Positions 40,701-52,573 of a stretch of DNA of 64,000 nt are shown in pieces. Both the position numbers and the translations under genes were made by a program. A model generated the notes under the pieces. The model made no database searches. It had not been told where the DNA came from and saw only the letters and a list, made by a program, of their open reading frames with translations. Location: positions 25,072,829 through 25,136,828 of the forward strand of contig OX421495.1 of assembly GCA_949126835.1 (NCBI GenBank), written 5' to 3'. The stretch is from Anisus vortex (taxonomy: Eukaryota; Mollusca; Gastropoda; Planorbidae). The first letter of the stretch is position 1, and the number at the start of each line of letters is the position of its first letter.

Positions 40701-43700
40701 CATTCTAATCCACCCATTATATACCCATACACTAAGTTAGTTTGTAATAAGTACATTCTAATCCACCCATTATATACCCATACACTAAGTTAGTTTGTAA
40801 TAAGTACATTCTAATCCACCCATTATATACCCATACACTAAGTTAGTTTGTAATAAGTACATTCTTATTCACCCATTTTATACCCATACACTAAGTTAGT
40901 TTGTAATAAGTACATTCTAATCCACCCATTATATACCCATACACTAAGTTAGTTTGTAATAAGTACATTCTATTCCACCCATTATATACCCATACACTAA
41001 GTTGGTTTGTAATAAGTACATTCTATTCCACCCATTATATACCCATATACTAAGTTGGTTTGTAATAAGTACATTCTAATCCACCCATTATATACCCATA
41101 CACTAAGTTGGTTTGTAATAAGTACATTCTAATCCACCCATTATATACCCATACACTAAGTTAGTTTGTAATAAGTACATTCTAATCCACCCATTATATA
41201 CCCATACACTAAGTTAGTTTGTAATAAGTACATTCTAATCCACCCATTATATACCCATACACTAAGTTAGTTTGTAATAAGTACATTCTAATCCAACCAT
41301 TATATACCCATACACTAAGTTAGTTTGTAATAAGTACATTCTAATCCACCCATTATATACCCATACACTAAGTTAGTTTGTAATAAGTACATTCTAATCC
41401 ACCCATTATATACCCATACACTAAGTTAGTTTGTAATAAGTACATTCTAATCCACCCATTATATACCCATACACTAAGTTAGTTTGTAATAAGTACATTC
41501 TAATCCATCCATTATATACCCATACACTAAGTTAGTTTGTAATAAGTACATTCTAATCCACCCATTATATACCCATACACTAAGTTAGTTTGTAATAAGT
41601 ACATTCTAATCCACCCATTATATACCCATACACTAAGTTAGTTTGTAATAAGTAAATTCTAATTCACCCATTATATACCCATACACTAAGTTAGTTTGTA
41701 ATAAGTAAATTCTAATTCACCCATTATATACCCATACACTAAGTTAGTTTGTAATAAGTACATTCTAATCCACCCATTATATACCCATACACTAAGTTAG
41801 TTTGTAATAAGTACATTCTAATTATCCCCTTATATACCCATACACTAAGTTAGTTTGTAATAAGTACATTCTAATTATCCCCTTATATACCCATACACTA
41901 AGTTAGTTTGTAATAAGTACATTCTAATCCACCCATTATATACCCATACACTAAGTTAGTTTGTAATAAGTACATTCTAATCCACCCATTATATACCCAT
42001 ACACTAAGTTAGTTTGTAATAAGTACATTCTATACCACCCATTATATACCCTTACACTAAGTAGTTTGTAATAAGTACATTCTAATCCACCCATTATATA
42101 CCCATACACTAAGTTAGTTTGTAATAAGTACATTCTAATTCACCCATTATATACCCATACACTAAGTTAGTTTGTAATAAGTACATTCTAATTCACCCAT
42201 TATATACCCATACACTAAGTTAGTTTGTAATAAGTACATTCTAATTCACCCATTATATACCCATACACTAAGTTAGTTTGTAATAAGTACATTCTAATCC
42301 ACCCATTATATACCCATACACTAAGTTAGTTTGTAATAAGTACATTCTAATCCACCCATTATATACCCATACACTAAGTTAGTTTGTAATAAGTACATTC
42401 TAATCCACCCATTATATACCCATACACTAAGTTAGTTTGTAATAAGTACATTCTAATCCACCCATTATATACCCATACACTAAGTTAGTTTGTAATAAGT
42501 ACATTCTATTCCACCCATTATATACCCATACACAAAGTTAGTTTGTAATAAGTACATTCTAATCTACCCATTATATACCCATACACTAAGTTAGTTTGTA
42601 AAAAGTACATTCTAATCCACCCATTATATACCCATACACTAAGTTAGTTTGTAATAAGTAAATTCTAATTCACATATTATATACCCATACACTAAGTTAG
42701 TTTGTAATAAGTACATTCTAATCCAACCATTATATACCCATACACTAAGATAGTTTGTAATAAGTAAATTCTAATTCACCCGTTATATACCCATACACTA
42801 AGTTAGTTTGTAATAAGTAAATTCTAATTCACCCATTATATACCCATACACTAAGTTAGTTTGTAATAAGTACATTCTAATCCACCCATTATATACCCAT
42901 ACACTAAGTTAGTTTGTAATAAGTACATTCTAATTATCCCCTTATATACCCATACACTAAGTTAGTTTGTAATAAGTACATTCTAATCCACCCATTATAT
43001 ACCCATACACTAAGTTAGTTTGTAATAAGTACATTCTAATCCACCCATTATATACCCATAAACTAAGTTAGTTTGTAATAAGTACATTCTAATCCACCCA
43101 TTATATACCCATACACTAAGTTAGTTTGTAATAAGTGCATTCTAATCCACCCATTATATACCCATACACTAAGTTAGTTTGTAATAAGTACATTCTAATC
43201 CACCCATTATATACCCATACACTAAGTTAGTTTGTAAAAAGTACATTCTAATCCACCCATTATATACCCATACACTAAGTTAGTTTGTAATAAGTAAATT
43301 CTAATCCACCCATTATATACCCATACACTAAGTTAGTTTGTAATAAGTACATTCTAATTATCCCCTTATATACCCATACACTAAGTTAGTTTGTAATAAG
43401 TACATTCTAATCCACCCATTATATACCCATACACTAAGTTAGTTTGTAATAAGTACATTCTAATCCACCCATTATATACCCATACACTAAGTTAGTTTGT
43501 AATAAGTACATTCTAATCCACCCATTATATACCCATACACTAAGTTAGTTTGTAATAAGTACATTCTAATCCACCCATTATATACCCATACACTAAGTTA
43601 GTTTGTAATAAGTACATTCTAATCCACCCATTATATACCCATACACTAAGTTAGTTTGTAATAAGTACATTCTAATCCACCCATTATATACCCATACACT

Positions 43701-44535
43701 AAGTTAGTTTGTAATAAGTACATTCTAATCCACCCATTATATACCCATACACTAAGTTAGTTTGTAATAAGTACATTCTAATCCACCCATTATATACCCA
43801 TACACTAAGTTAGTTTGTAATAAGTACATTCTAATTCACCCATTATATACCCATACACTAACTTAGTTTGTAATAAGTACATTTTAATCCACCCTTTATA
43901 TACCCATACACTAAGTTGGTTTGTAATAAGTACATTCTAATCCACCCATTATATACCCATACACTAAGTTAGTTTGTAATAAGTACATTCTAATCCACCC
44001 ATTATATACCCATACACTAAGTTAGTTTGTAATAAGTACATTCTAATCCACCCATTATATACCCATACACTAAGTTAGTTTGTAATAAGTACATTCTAAT
44101 CCACCCATTATATACCCATACACTAAGTTAGTTTGTAATAAGTACATTCTAATCCATCCATTATATACCCATACACTAAGTTAGTTTGTAGTAAGTACAT
44201 TCTAATCCAACCATTATATACCCATACACTAAGTTAGTTTGTAGTAAGTACATTCTAATCCATCTATTATATACCCATACACTAAGTTAGTTTGTAATAA
44301 GTACATTCTAATCCACCCATTATATACCCATACACTAAGTTAGTTTGTAATAAGTACATTCTAATCCATCCATTATATACCCATACACTAAGTTAGTTTG
44401 TAATAAGTACATTCTAATCCAACCATTATATACCCATACACTAAGTTAGTTTGTAATAAGTAAATTCTAATCCACCCATTATATACCCATACACTAAGTT
44501 AGTTTGTAATAAGTACATTCTAATCCACCCATCAT
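25705..44535. repeat. 53-bp satellite array (satellite 2) in the last intron of gene A
   Basis: About 355 tandem copies of a 53-bp unit with core CACTAAGTTAGTTTGTAATA. Variants alternate mainly between TAATCCACCCATTAT, TAATTCACCCATTAT and TAATTATCCCATTAT. Longer periodicity is clear: a 7-bp GTTTGTA insertion recurs at about 31342 and 34847 (66 units plus the insert), and CTCATTATATACAC at 37851 and 38911 (20 units). The array makes up nearly all of the 19.5-kb intron between gene A exons 4 and 5. It contains no open frame worth reporting. Confidence 0.98.
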
Positions 44536-44562
44536 CTCACATATTCCTGAATTATATTTTAT

Positions 44563-44850
44563 TGGGAAAAAAAGAGCTAAAGTACTCCCATCTGACCAAA
44601 TTGATCCATATGGTCAGTGAAGCAGCGTTCACCAGTTTCTGTGGCCATGCCATACTAGGTGATTGTGTGGCCAGTACAATGCACAGCCGACTTAACTTTA
44701 CCTTAACTAAAGTCAGGTACCCCCCATCAGAGCTGGGTAGACTCAGGACACCCTCCAGACCCGGGAAAAAAATCCTGGCCTTCACCAGGATTCGAACCCA
44801 GGACCTTCGGTACGCCAGTCGTTCGTGGGGCCGCTCGGCCACCGCACCCC
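44563..44850 (-). repeat. tRNA-derived SINE
   Basis: On the minus strand it begins GGGGTGCGGTGGCCGAGCGG: TGGCCGAGCGG (44831-44841) fits a pol III A box of the Ser/Leu tRNA type and GGGTTCGAATCC (44788-44799) is a B box. A ~200-bp body follows, with a T-rich stretch and AATAAA at the 3' end near 44555. The body resembles, from memory, conserved-domain SINEs of molluscs; a library search is needed. Both strands are open for more than 100 codons here by chance. Confidence 0.8.
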
Positions 44851-45038
44851 TACAAAACCAACAAATAATTGATTCAAATGACAGATTTTGGTTTTGATTC
44901 AACATCACTAAACGTCTTTTCACTGGATATTTAAAAAAAAAGGTTTGGAAACCGCTACACATTACTTTGTTTGATTAACAAGTTCAAATTAATGTTTATT
45001 ATTCTGCTATACTTTTTTCTTTTTATCTACGTGTTCAG
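44851..45038 (+). other. 3' end of gene A last intron
   Basis: Alignable with gene B around 59780-60268 (shared AAACGTCT, AAGTTCAAATTAA and the acceptor GTRTTCAG). In gene A the AGTTCAAATTAATG motif occurs once; in gene B it is multiplied into a 22-bp array. Confidence 0.65.
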
Positions 45039-45198
45039 ACAAGATGCCAACTGCGCCAACTGTCGTTGTACATGTACTACGGTTCACCAGACAATGATTG
45101 CTTTGATTTACAAATTTGGATCAACCAATGAGACAAAGTTTAGTTTAGTCAATGTACCCAGCTTCTGCAGGTGTATGAATAATTTACCACCCGGCTAA
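45039..45198 (+). CDS. Gene A last exon: C-terminal half of neurotrophin/Spatzle-like factor
   Basis: 160 nt from the acceptor GTGTTCAG to TAA (45196-45198). In phase with exon 4 it encodes a cysteine-rich stretch (NCANCRCTCTT), HQTMIALIYK, then VPSFCRCMNNLPPG and stop. The paired FCRC near the C terminus corresponds to the C-x-C that closes the knot in neurotrophins and Spatzle. With exons 3 and 4 the mature domain is about 105 residues, close to the ~120 of neurotrophins. The visible exons of gene A have no stop or frameshift. The following ~120 bases are also conserved after gene B, consistent with a 3' UTR. Confidence 0.8.
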
Positions 45199-45950
45199 TT
45201 ATGAGTTGTCTGCTTTTATTTTATTTCGACCATTTAAGTTCGACACAGCAATGTAATTCAAATTTATTATTTTCTTTATATATTACTACACCATACATCA
45301 TTGGAACTTTCGTTGCATGCAAAAAAAAAATAACTCAATGTTCCTATTAAAAGTAATTATTTCAGTATTAAGTATTCTTGCATAGTTTATTTCACGCTTT
45401 TGTATTCACTACAACTTTATGCTGAACGTAGCTATGAAATGCAGTGAGAATAACAGAAAGATGCAATGGACAAACAGTTTGATGTACACATCATGTTGTA
45501 ATGCTGTTCACAAGCAAATGTTTAAATCTAGCTATAAAGCAATAACTATATATCTTTGTTTCTCCATGTAAGCTGTTCAATTTCAAACAGTTGAACGAAA
45601 TTATACATTATGGGAAACAACTAGATTTTTTCTGGTTTTCAGAATGCAAAATTTTTCCAAAAAGACGAATCTTTGTCAATATGCTAATAATTTGAAAGTC
45701 ATATTTAATTAAGGACAATGCAGTCTTATAACATTATACACATAAATGTGGCTATTACCATAAATTATAAATATACCAGTTTGAAAGTTATATGCAATAA
45801 GGTACAATGAATGAAATGCTATAACATTATATACATAAATGTGTGCATTACTATTAATAAAAAATATTATAAACGGTGAATTAAAAAAAAGAGTTTATAA
45901 CTGGGGAAATTCCTAAATCGTAACGTCTACTAGAATATGCTCTATGAGGC
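45199..45950 (+). other. Downstream region of gene A, duplicated after gene B
   Basis: The first ~120 bases match 60429-60545, then blocks match 60810-60855 and 61735-62345, including AATAACAGAAAGATGCAATG and GGACAATG-AGTCTTATAA. The duplication that made the gene pair therefore includes at least ~0.7 kb of 3' flank. No gene seen. Confidence 0.75.
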
Positions 45951-45954
45951 CAAT

Positions 45955-46045
45955 TGTGGTAGTAAGTAAGTTGGTGCTCAACACCTATACGTTGTGGCAT
46001 GAGATCGAATCTCCTGGCTATGTTACTATGGGTACATCCAAAAAT
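45955..46045 (+). repeat. Possible tRNA-like SINE fragment
   Basis: GTGGTAGTAAGTAAGTTGGT followed by ATGAGATCGAATCTCC resembles A-box-like and B-box-like (GATCGAATC) spacing. It is short and diverged and lies just where the homology with the gene B flank ends. Confidence 0.3.
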
Positions 46046-46113
46046 TATTTTTTTGTCAGACAATAGGCAAAATATTCTCCAAAAAATTGCTGATATCAGC
46101 CTATCGCTGAAGA

Positions 46114-46200
46114 CAGTGGCGTAGCAAGGGGTGTGTGGGCGGAATGAGCGTTCCACCCTGGGCAGCACTTCCAAAGAGGGTGGCTTTTTAAGGGCTACGC
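46114..46200. mobile_element. Possible MITE end (CAGTGGCGTAGC)
   Basis: CAGTGGCGTAGCAAGGGGTG is a terminal motif common to animal MITEs, followed by a GGGCAGCACTTCC block also seen in related form near 58170. The other end was not found. Confidence 0.35.
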
Positions 46201-46727
46201 AAAAAAAGAAAGAAAGACAGAAAAAAATTTGCTTACTAAAACACATTTTTAAGGATGCAATATAATACAGTTAAAAACGTATTTTCACATCTTTAGCATC
46301 TTTAGCATGACTCATTTGCAACGGATAAAGATAAATGCACCTCACCCCTGCCCCACCGCTTTACCAGCATTTTGGCAGAGCGTGAACCAGTATTGATGCT
46401 GTCACGTACCCGCAATCTCGTTTTTATCCAGTTAATGGGATATACAAAGTTAATAACAAGACTCTTAGTCTTAATGGGTATGAGCGAGATTGCGAGTCGT
46501 GAACTATGTTAAACTATCCAACGAATATCTAAGTCTAAGTAAATAACATTCAGAAAGGTAGGCCCGAGTTCAGCTGAATAATGAATAGTTTATTATAAAT
46601 ACAGAAAGAATGAAAGGAATATCCAAAGATGTTACATACATTAATCAAACATGAAATCATGATATCTTCTTATAGGTAGAAGATCACCCAAGAGAATAGC
46701 AAAAAATAGCGACTCTGATCTTGACCT

Positions 46728-47585
46728 GGGCCAGTATTGATGCTTACATGCAGAATGTACGCTGTACTCCTGGGCCAGTATTGCTGCTTACATGCAGAAT
46801 GTACGCTGTACTCCTGGGCCAGTATTGATGCTTACATGCAGAATGTACGCTGTACTCCTCGGCCAGTATTGATGCTTACATACAGAACGTACGCTGTACT
46901 CCTGGGCCAGTATTGATGCTTACATGCAGAATGTACGCTGGACTCCTGGGCCAGTATTGATGCTTACATGCAGAATGTACACTGGACTCCTGGGCCAGTA
47001 TTGATGCTTACATGCAGAATGTACGCTGGACTCCTGGGCCAGTATTGATGCTTACATGCAGAATGTACGCTGGACTCCTGGGCCAGTATTGCTGCTTACA
47101 TGCAGAATGCACGTTGTACTCAAGGGCCAGTATTGTTGCTTACATTCAGAATGCACGTTGTATTCCAGAGCCAGTATTGATGCTTACATTCAGAATGCAC
47201 GTTGTACTCCAGAGCCAGTATTGATGCTTACATGAAGAATGCACGTTGTACTCCTGAGCCAGTATTGATGCTTACATGCAGAATGTACGTTGTACTCCTG
47301 AACCAGTATTGATGCTTACATGCAGAATACACGTTGTACTCCTGAACCAGTATTGATGCTTACATGCAGAATGCACGTTGTACTCCTGAGCCAGTATTGA
47401 TGCTTACATTTAGAATGGACGTTGTACTCCTGGGCCAGTATTGATGCTTACATTTAGAATGAACGTTGTACTCCTGGGCCAGTATTGATGCTTACATTTA
47501 GAATGAACGTTGTACTCCTGGGCCAGTATTGATGCTTACATTTAGAATGACGTTGTATTCCTGAACCAGTATTGATGCTTACATT
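46728..47585. repeat. 44-bp minisatellite
   Basis: About 19-20 copies of a unit containing CCAGTATTGATGCTTACATG. Units grade from a GCAGAATGTACGCTG type on the left to a TTTAGAATGAACGTTG type on the right. A single stray CCAGTATTGATGCT lies upstream at about 46387 and may be the seed. Confidence 0.95.
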
Positions 47586-48730
47586 ATTAAACGTGTAATC
47601 ATTCACGTGTGTGTGTCCTTCAGTGTTAATCCATCATTAACGTGTCATTATTGACGTGTGTGTGTGTCCTTCAGTGTAAGTCCATCATTAAAAGTGTCAT
47701 CATTGACGTGTGTGTGTGTTCTTCAGTGCTAATCCATCATTAAACGTGTCATTATCGACGTGTGTGTGTTGTTCAGTGTTAGTCCATCATTAAACGTGTC
47801 ATCATTGACGTGTGTGTGTCTCATTCAGTGTTAATCCATCATTAAACATGTCATTATTGACGTGTGTGTGTCGTTCAGTATTAGTCCATCATTAAACGTG
47901 TCATCATTGACGTGTATGTGTCCTTCAGTGTTAATCCATCCTTAAAAGTATCCTTATTGACGTTTGTGTGTGTGTCATTCAGTGTTAGTCCATCATTAAA
48001 CGTGTCATTATTGACGTGTGTGTGTCGTTCAAAGTTAGTCCATCATTAAACGTGTCATCATTGACGTGTGTGTGTCATTCAGTGTTTATCCATCATTAAA
48101 AGTATCCTCATTGACGTGTGTGTCATTCAGTGTTAGTCCATCATTAAACGTGTCATCATTGACGTGTGTGTGTGTCATTCAGTGTTAATCCATCATTAAA
48201 CGTGTCATTATTGACGTGTGTGTGTCGTTCAAAGTTAGTCCATCATTAAAGGTGTCATCATTGACGTGTGTGTGTCATTCAGTGTTTATCCATCATTAAA
48301 AGTATCCTCATTGACGTGTGTGTGTGTGTCATTCAGTGTTAGTCCATCATTAAACGTGTCATCATTGATGTGTGTATGTGTCATTCAGTGTTAATCCCTC
48401 ATTAAACGTGTCATTATTGACGTGTGTGTGTCGTTCAAAGTTAGTCCATCATTAAACGTGTCATCATTGACGTGTGTGTGTCATTCAGTGTTTATCCATC
48501 ATTAAAAGTATCCTCATTGACGTGTGTGTGTGTGTCATTCAGTGTTAGTCCATCATTAAACGTGTCATCATTGACGTGTATGTGTGTCATTCAGTGTTAA
48601 TCCATCATTAAACGTGTCATTATTGACATGTGTGTGTCGTTCAGTGTTAGCCCATTATTAAACGTGTCATCATTGACGTGTATCCTTTAGTGCTAGTTAA
48701 TGGTGAAACGTGTCATCATTGACGTGCGCC
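47585..48730. repeat. ~50-bp GT-containing minisatellite
   Basis: About 23 copies of a unit with GTGTCATCATTGACGTGTG, a (GT)n run of varying length and CAGTGTTAATCCATCATTAA. Unit length varies with the GT run. It abuts the 44-bp array without a spacer. Confidence 0.93.
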
Positions 48731-49190
48731 CTTCATTGAAATTCGAGGCCAATCCTTTCCGGAACTTCCGATGATCCATTTAGCCACATATCTTTACCAT
48801 ATATCTCATTTTAATGGCTTTTTCTTTCTATGTTTACTTAAATAATATAAAGGAAAAAAAACACATTTAAAATGTCACCGCCCTCACAAACTGGCAAATG
48901 AGTTATTAGCGGATTTAGGTGTTTATGTGGTGGACCTCATTACCTCAATCGTGGCTACTTAAGCAGGACATCTTATAATACGTTGCATAAATAGTTTTAT
49001 TTTTGGACTTTAAATTCCTTTATCCACTTTATATTTTCATTATAGGTAGGTGGCTATAGTATTTTATTTTCTTTAATCTGGTATTTATCTGTTTATTTCT
49101 TCTCTCGATTATGGTAAAATCAAGTGTACAAATTAACAAGCTATACATTAGAATTTACCTGTTAATAACATTATTTCTGTTTCCTTACAG
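48731..49190 (+). other. Region upstream of the gene B start exon
   Basis: AT-rich, no open frame. It ends in TTTCCTTACAG, a good splice acceptor three bases before the gene B ATG, so at least one untranslated exon should lie further upstream. I could not locate it or a promoter. Confidence 0.5.
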
Positions 49191-49249
49191 ATCATGTCTT
49201 TCTACCTTCTACCTGTAATCTTACTTTTCTTTACCAAGCCCATGATTTG
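49191..49249 (+). CDS. Gene B exon 1: signal peptide
   Basis: Exon between TTTCCTTACAG and the donor TTTG|GTGAGT. ATG at 49194 opens MSFYLLPVILLFFTKPMI, a short hydrophobic secretion signal, and the exon ends two bases into a codon. The next exon supplies the third base (TG+C, cysteine) and continues in frame, which supports the assignment. No match for this exon was sought in gene A because its 5' part is outside the window. Without transcript evidence the link to exon 2 is an inference from splice phase. Confidence 0.6.
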
Positions 49250-49929
49250 GTGAGTTTTTTTTTTTTTACAAGTTAAAGACAATTTATAGTACGTATGAAA
49301 CATATGGTATTGAAGAAGTCTTACTGGCCTTTCATCTTAAATGTTTAGAAAACTATTTTTAGTATACTAGCGTTCTATTTCACATGGGGCTGATCATCCA
49401 TAAATTAAAACAATAAGGTACATCAGGGGAATGGGATAGCACGGTAAATTTACCACGTTTCTTGTGATGAGATACTGAATATGGGTAAAACGTATATATA
49501 TATTATTTTCATTATACTAGTCTATTCCTACCCAAATCTTTGATAGGGTCAAAGATTTAACAGCCCCTATAATCACAGTTTGTTTGTTTTTATACATCCA
49601 TTAAATGTAATTCTAAGTTTTCCGATGATTTTGCCCTTTGCCACCTACACTGTAAGAAAAAATACAAACGCGCAGTTAATATAAAGGCACACAATTCTTA
49701 AGACTTAGGAAAAGTAATTGGCGTATCATTAAAAATGAAGAGAAAAAAAACAACGAATATATATTATTTAATAAAGGGAGAAACCAAGAATTAAGTCGAA
49801 GTAATTGTGATTTTTATTTTCATTTTTGTTTTGCATTAGAAATCTGAAGAGTGTGCAATTTAATACAAACGCAGTAAGAAAAAAAAAGCAAAATGGAAAT
49901 TAATATAAAGGACTTAATTAGGCGTGTAC

Positions 49930-50413
49930 AAAAAATATCACTGAAGACGTTAATGCCGAAGTAAACAAAAAATATCACTGAAGACGTTAATGCCGAAGTA
50001 AACAAAAAATATCACTGAAGACGTTAATGCCGAAGTAAACAAAAAATATCACTGAAGACGTTAATGCCGAAGTAAACAAAAAATATCACTGAAGACGTTA
50101 ATGCCAAAGTAAACAAAAAATATCACTGAAGACGTTAATGCCGAAGTTAACAAAAAATATCACTGAAGACGTTAATGCCGAAGTAAACAAAAAATATCAC
50201 TGAAGACGTTAATGCCGAAGTAAACAAAAAATATCACTGAAGACGTTAATGCCGAAGTAAACAAAAAATATCACTGAAGACGTTAATGCCGAAGTAAACA
50301 AAAAATATCACTGAAGACGTTAATGCCGAAGTAAACAAAAAATATCACTGAAGACGTTAATGCCGAAGTAAACAAAAAATATCACTGAAGACGTTAATGC
50401 CGAAGTAAACAAA
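49930..50413. repeat. 37-bp minisatellite in gene B intron 1
   Basis: About 13 almost perfect copies of a 37-bp unit with ATATCACTGAAGACGTTAAT. Very few differences between copies point to a recent expansion. Confidence 0.96.
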
Positions 50414-50564
50414 ACAACCGTATTGATTATATTATATAGGCCATGCTGCTAGCAGCAACTGAAATCAAGTTGCAGGCATTCGAAAATAATTGCATGAGAT
50501 TTTGGGGAGTCGGTTTTGTGTTAGTGGCTGAGTATTATTAGAATGTGTTGTGCATGATTTCACA

Positions 50565-51200
50565 TAAGATAAGATAAGATAAAATTGCTTTATTGATCCA
50601 AATGAATGGAAAATTGACTTGATTACATAAATTCCATCTTTCAGCATACCTAAAACAATATTAAAGAACCATATGTACTCAAACACAATAGACATTCACG
50701 CATACTATCATACCATTTATCATACAAGAAAAAAAGTAGGCCTCTTATTTAGGAGTCAGCTATTGAGCCATTGTATTTCCTGGCTGAAAGGTGATTCTTT
50801 TGAAAGAGTCTCACTGACAGTGGAACAAACGAGTTCCTAAATCTCTCTGTTCTTGCCCTTATTGAAAGAAGCCGACCACTTCGACTAGATATTATGTAAC
50901 TATCATGAAACGGGTGTGCATGATCTTGGAGGATTTTATCAATCATAGACAGGCACCTTGAACTGAAAATATCCGCAAGAGATGGTAATTTTGTCTGTGT
51001 AGTACGAGAGGCTTTGTTTATTAGGCGGTCTATCCGGTGTTTGTTCAATGTGGTGGTATTACCATACCAGCAGGTGATTGCAAAGGTTATGATGCTACCA
51101 ACATAATCTATGTGACAAGTTTCAGCTTGACAGGATGACGGGAAGTGGGTTAATTCAAGACCATGGTCTTGGTTAATTAGCCTTTCAAAGGACATCAAAA
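50565..51200 (-). pseudogene. LINE 3' fragment: reverse transcriptase C-terminal region
   Basis: Minus-strand frame 51198-50749 encodes a typical tail of a CR1/L2/Rex-type LINE polyprotein: FAITCWYGN, then KASR, a PSLADIF stretch, HPFHDSY, a GR-rich segment and RTERFRNSFVPLSVRLF. After its stop the sequence runs to an AATAAAG signal and a (TTATC)n-like 3' terminus at about 50567-50582. The element is 5'-truncated and begins near 51200, as LINEs usually are. It lies in gene B intron 1, antisense to the gene. Confidence 0.75.
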
Positions 51201-51239
51201 ACTAAGTTTTTCGATTGAATAAAACGACTATTAAATATT

Positions 51240-51560
51240 TTTCCTATAATAATAATAGTAATAAATTTTTATTATCCCGAAGGAATTTTTTTATTACTAT
51301 TGTGCAATGCACAAAAAGAGTTTAAGATATCAAATGTTAAATAAAGGATTTCTAATTTGTTACATACATGAAGTACAATCAACACATGTATACATAAATC
51401 AATCACCATCATACACAGTAGGACATAAAAGACTTGAATTATAAATCTAGAAATAAATAAAAATAAATCCTAAATAATAAAAAAAAACATTAAAAAAATA
51501 AAAATAAATCATTTAAATGCATTTTTATTTAGATAGGATTATTATCAGTAGAAAAAGTAT
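51240..51560 (-). mobile_element. Probable second LINE 3' end
   Basis: On the minus strand CCTTCGGGATAATAAAAATT followed by a (TAT)n-like terminus resembles the 3' end of CR1-like LINEs. No coding remnant. The 5' limit is a guess. Confidence 0.4.
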
Positions 51561-52319
51561 AACCTATTTGAACACTTCTGTAAAAATCGATCGTTTAAAA
51601 AAGTATTTTTACATATTTTAAACATTTTATTTTGGACTTTTTAGTCACTTTTTGCAAAATTAATTCAAATCAACACTTTTTTGTTCCAGTAATTTACTTT
51701 TGATGAGTTCTGCTATATTTTTTAGTAGTTATATTTCATTTATAAGGGGTATTAAAACTTTTGAATTTTTAGGGCATCTACTGTTATAAATCCGGCACTG
51801 CATAACACGAAACTTTATATAAATTGTAATGTGTTTTTTTTTGTGTTTTTTTTTGTGTGTTTTTTTTTTATATATTTATTTTTCTAACAAAGAGTAGCTA
51901 GAGGCTACATCCGGTTGGGTTCGCTATGGCTAAAAAAAAGAAAAGGTTGGCTTATCCGGAAATAATATATTAAGTAAGGGAAATAATTGAAATAAATGTC
52001 TTAAGTTTTTGGCCTTTGCATTGACTTTTCCCAAAATGTAGGTCGCCATCTCATGACATAACTAATATATTAGTGTCATAATGTATGATTCATCAGTTAC
52101 TGAATACATTATAGCCTATCAATAATACAACAATAAAATAACCTATCGCTTCCTAGTGGTAAATCCAATTATTCACATTAAAAAAATGGATTTGAATTGT
52201 GCATAAGCTTAACTTTAACAATACTTTTCTGTTTACCTTGTGTTTATCTTTAACGCAAAGATGAAATAACCAAAGCTTTCAGCTTTCAAAATAAGTTCAA
52301 TATCTTCGTTACATTTTAG
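51561..52319 (+). other. Gene B intron 1, unannotated part
   Basis: AT-rich intron with T-runs near 51834-51870; nothing recognisable until the acceptor TTACATTTTAG at 52319. Confidence 0.5.
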
Positions 52320-52515
52320 CGATTCTCATAAATATGACCAAGGAAGACACCTTAGAACCACGCCACAAGTGATAACCCCACCTATTGAAGAGATAGGGAC
52401 TACTATGTCTACGAATCAACCAACCTTTTCTCCAAGCGAATAGATAGATTTACTGACCAAGTATCCTGGTATTTTCAGAACAATGGAAGAGCTACCCGAT
52501 TTCGATCCATTCAGT
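52320..52515 (+). pseudogene. Gene B exon 2: pro-region with an in-frame stop
   Basis: Acceptor ACATTTTAG, donor AGT|GTAAGC. In the phase set by exon 1 it reads 40 codons (DSHKYDQGRHLRTTPQ at the start), a TAG at 52441-52443, then 24 more open codons including IDLLTKYPGIFRTMEELPDF, and ends in phase 0 as exon 3 requires. The open frame on both sides of the TAG and the matching phases suggest a pro-region exon with one nonsense change, so gene B may be a recent pseudogene. A weak internal donor (CCACAA|GTGATA at 52368) would bypass the stop in frame. Assembly or sequencing error is also possible. The equivalent exon of gene A is outside the window. Confidence 0.55.
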
Positions 52516-52573
52516 GTAAGCTACATAAAATCCATGGTCCGAGGCAGAAACAGCGTGTCTGGCTTGCACACAC

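Noticed and set aside
41951..42133. Minus-strand open frame in satellite 2
   Set aside because: Arises where a few indels in the units remove stops.
25705..44535. CRISPR-like array
   Set aside because: There are no unique spacers; the whole 53 bp repeats, and the context is animal intron.
44779..44850. A genuine tRNA-Ser or tRNA-Leu gene
   Set aside because: Only the A and B boxes are good; the acceptor stem does not close and a SINE body follows directly.
44552..44962. Overlapping open frames on both strands near 44.5-45.0 kb
   Set aside because: They lie on the tRNA-derived SINE; its GC-rich body happens to lack stops.
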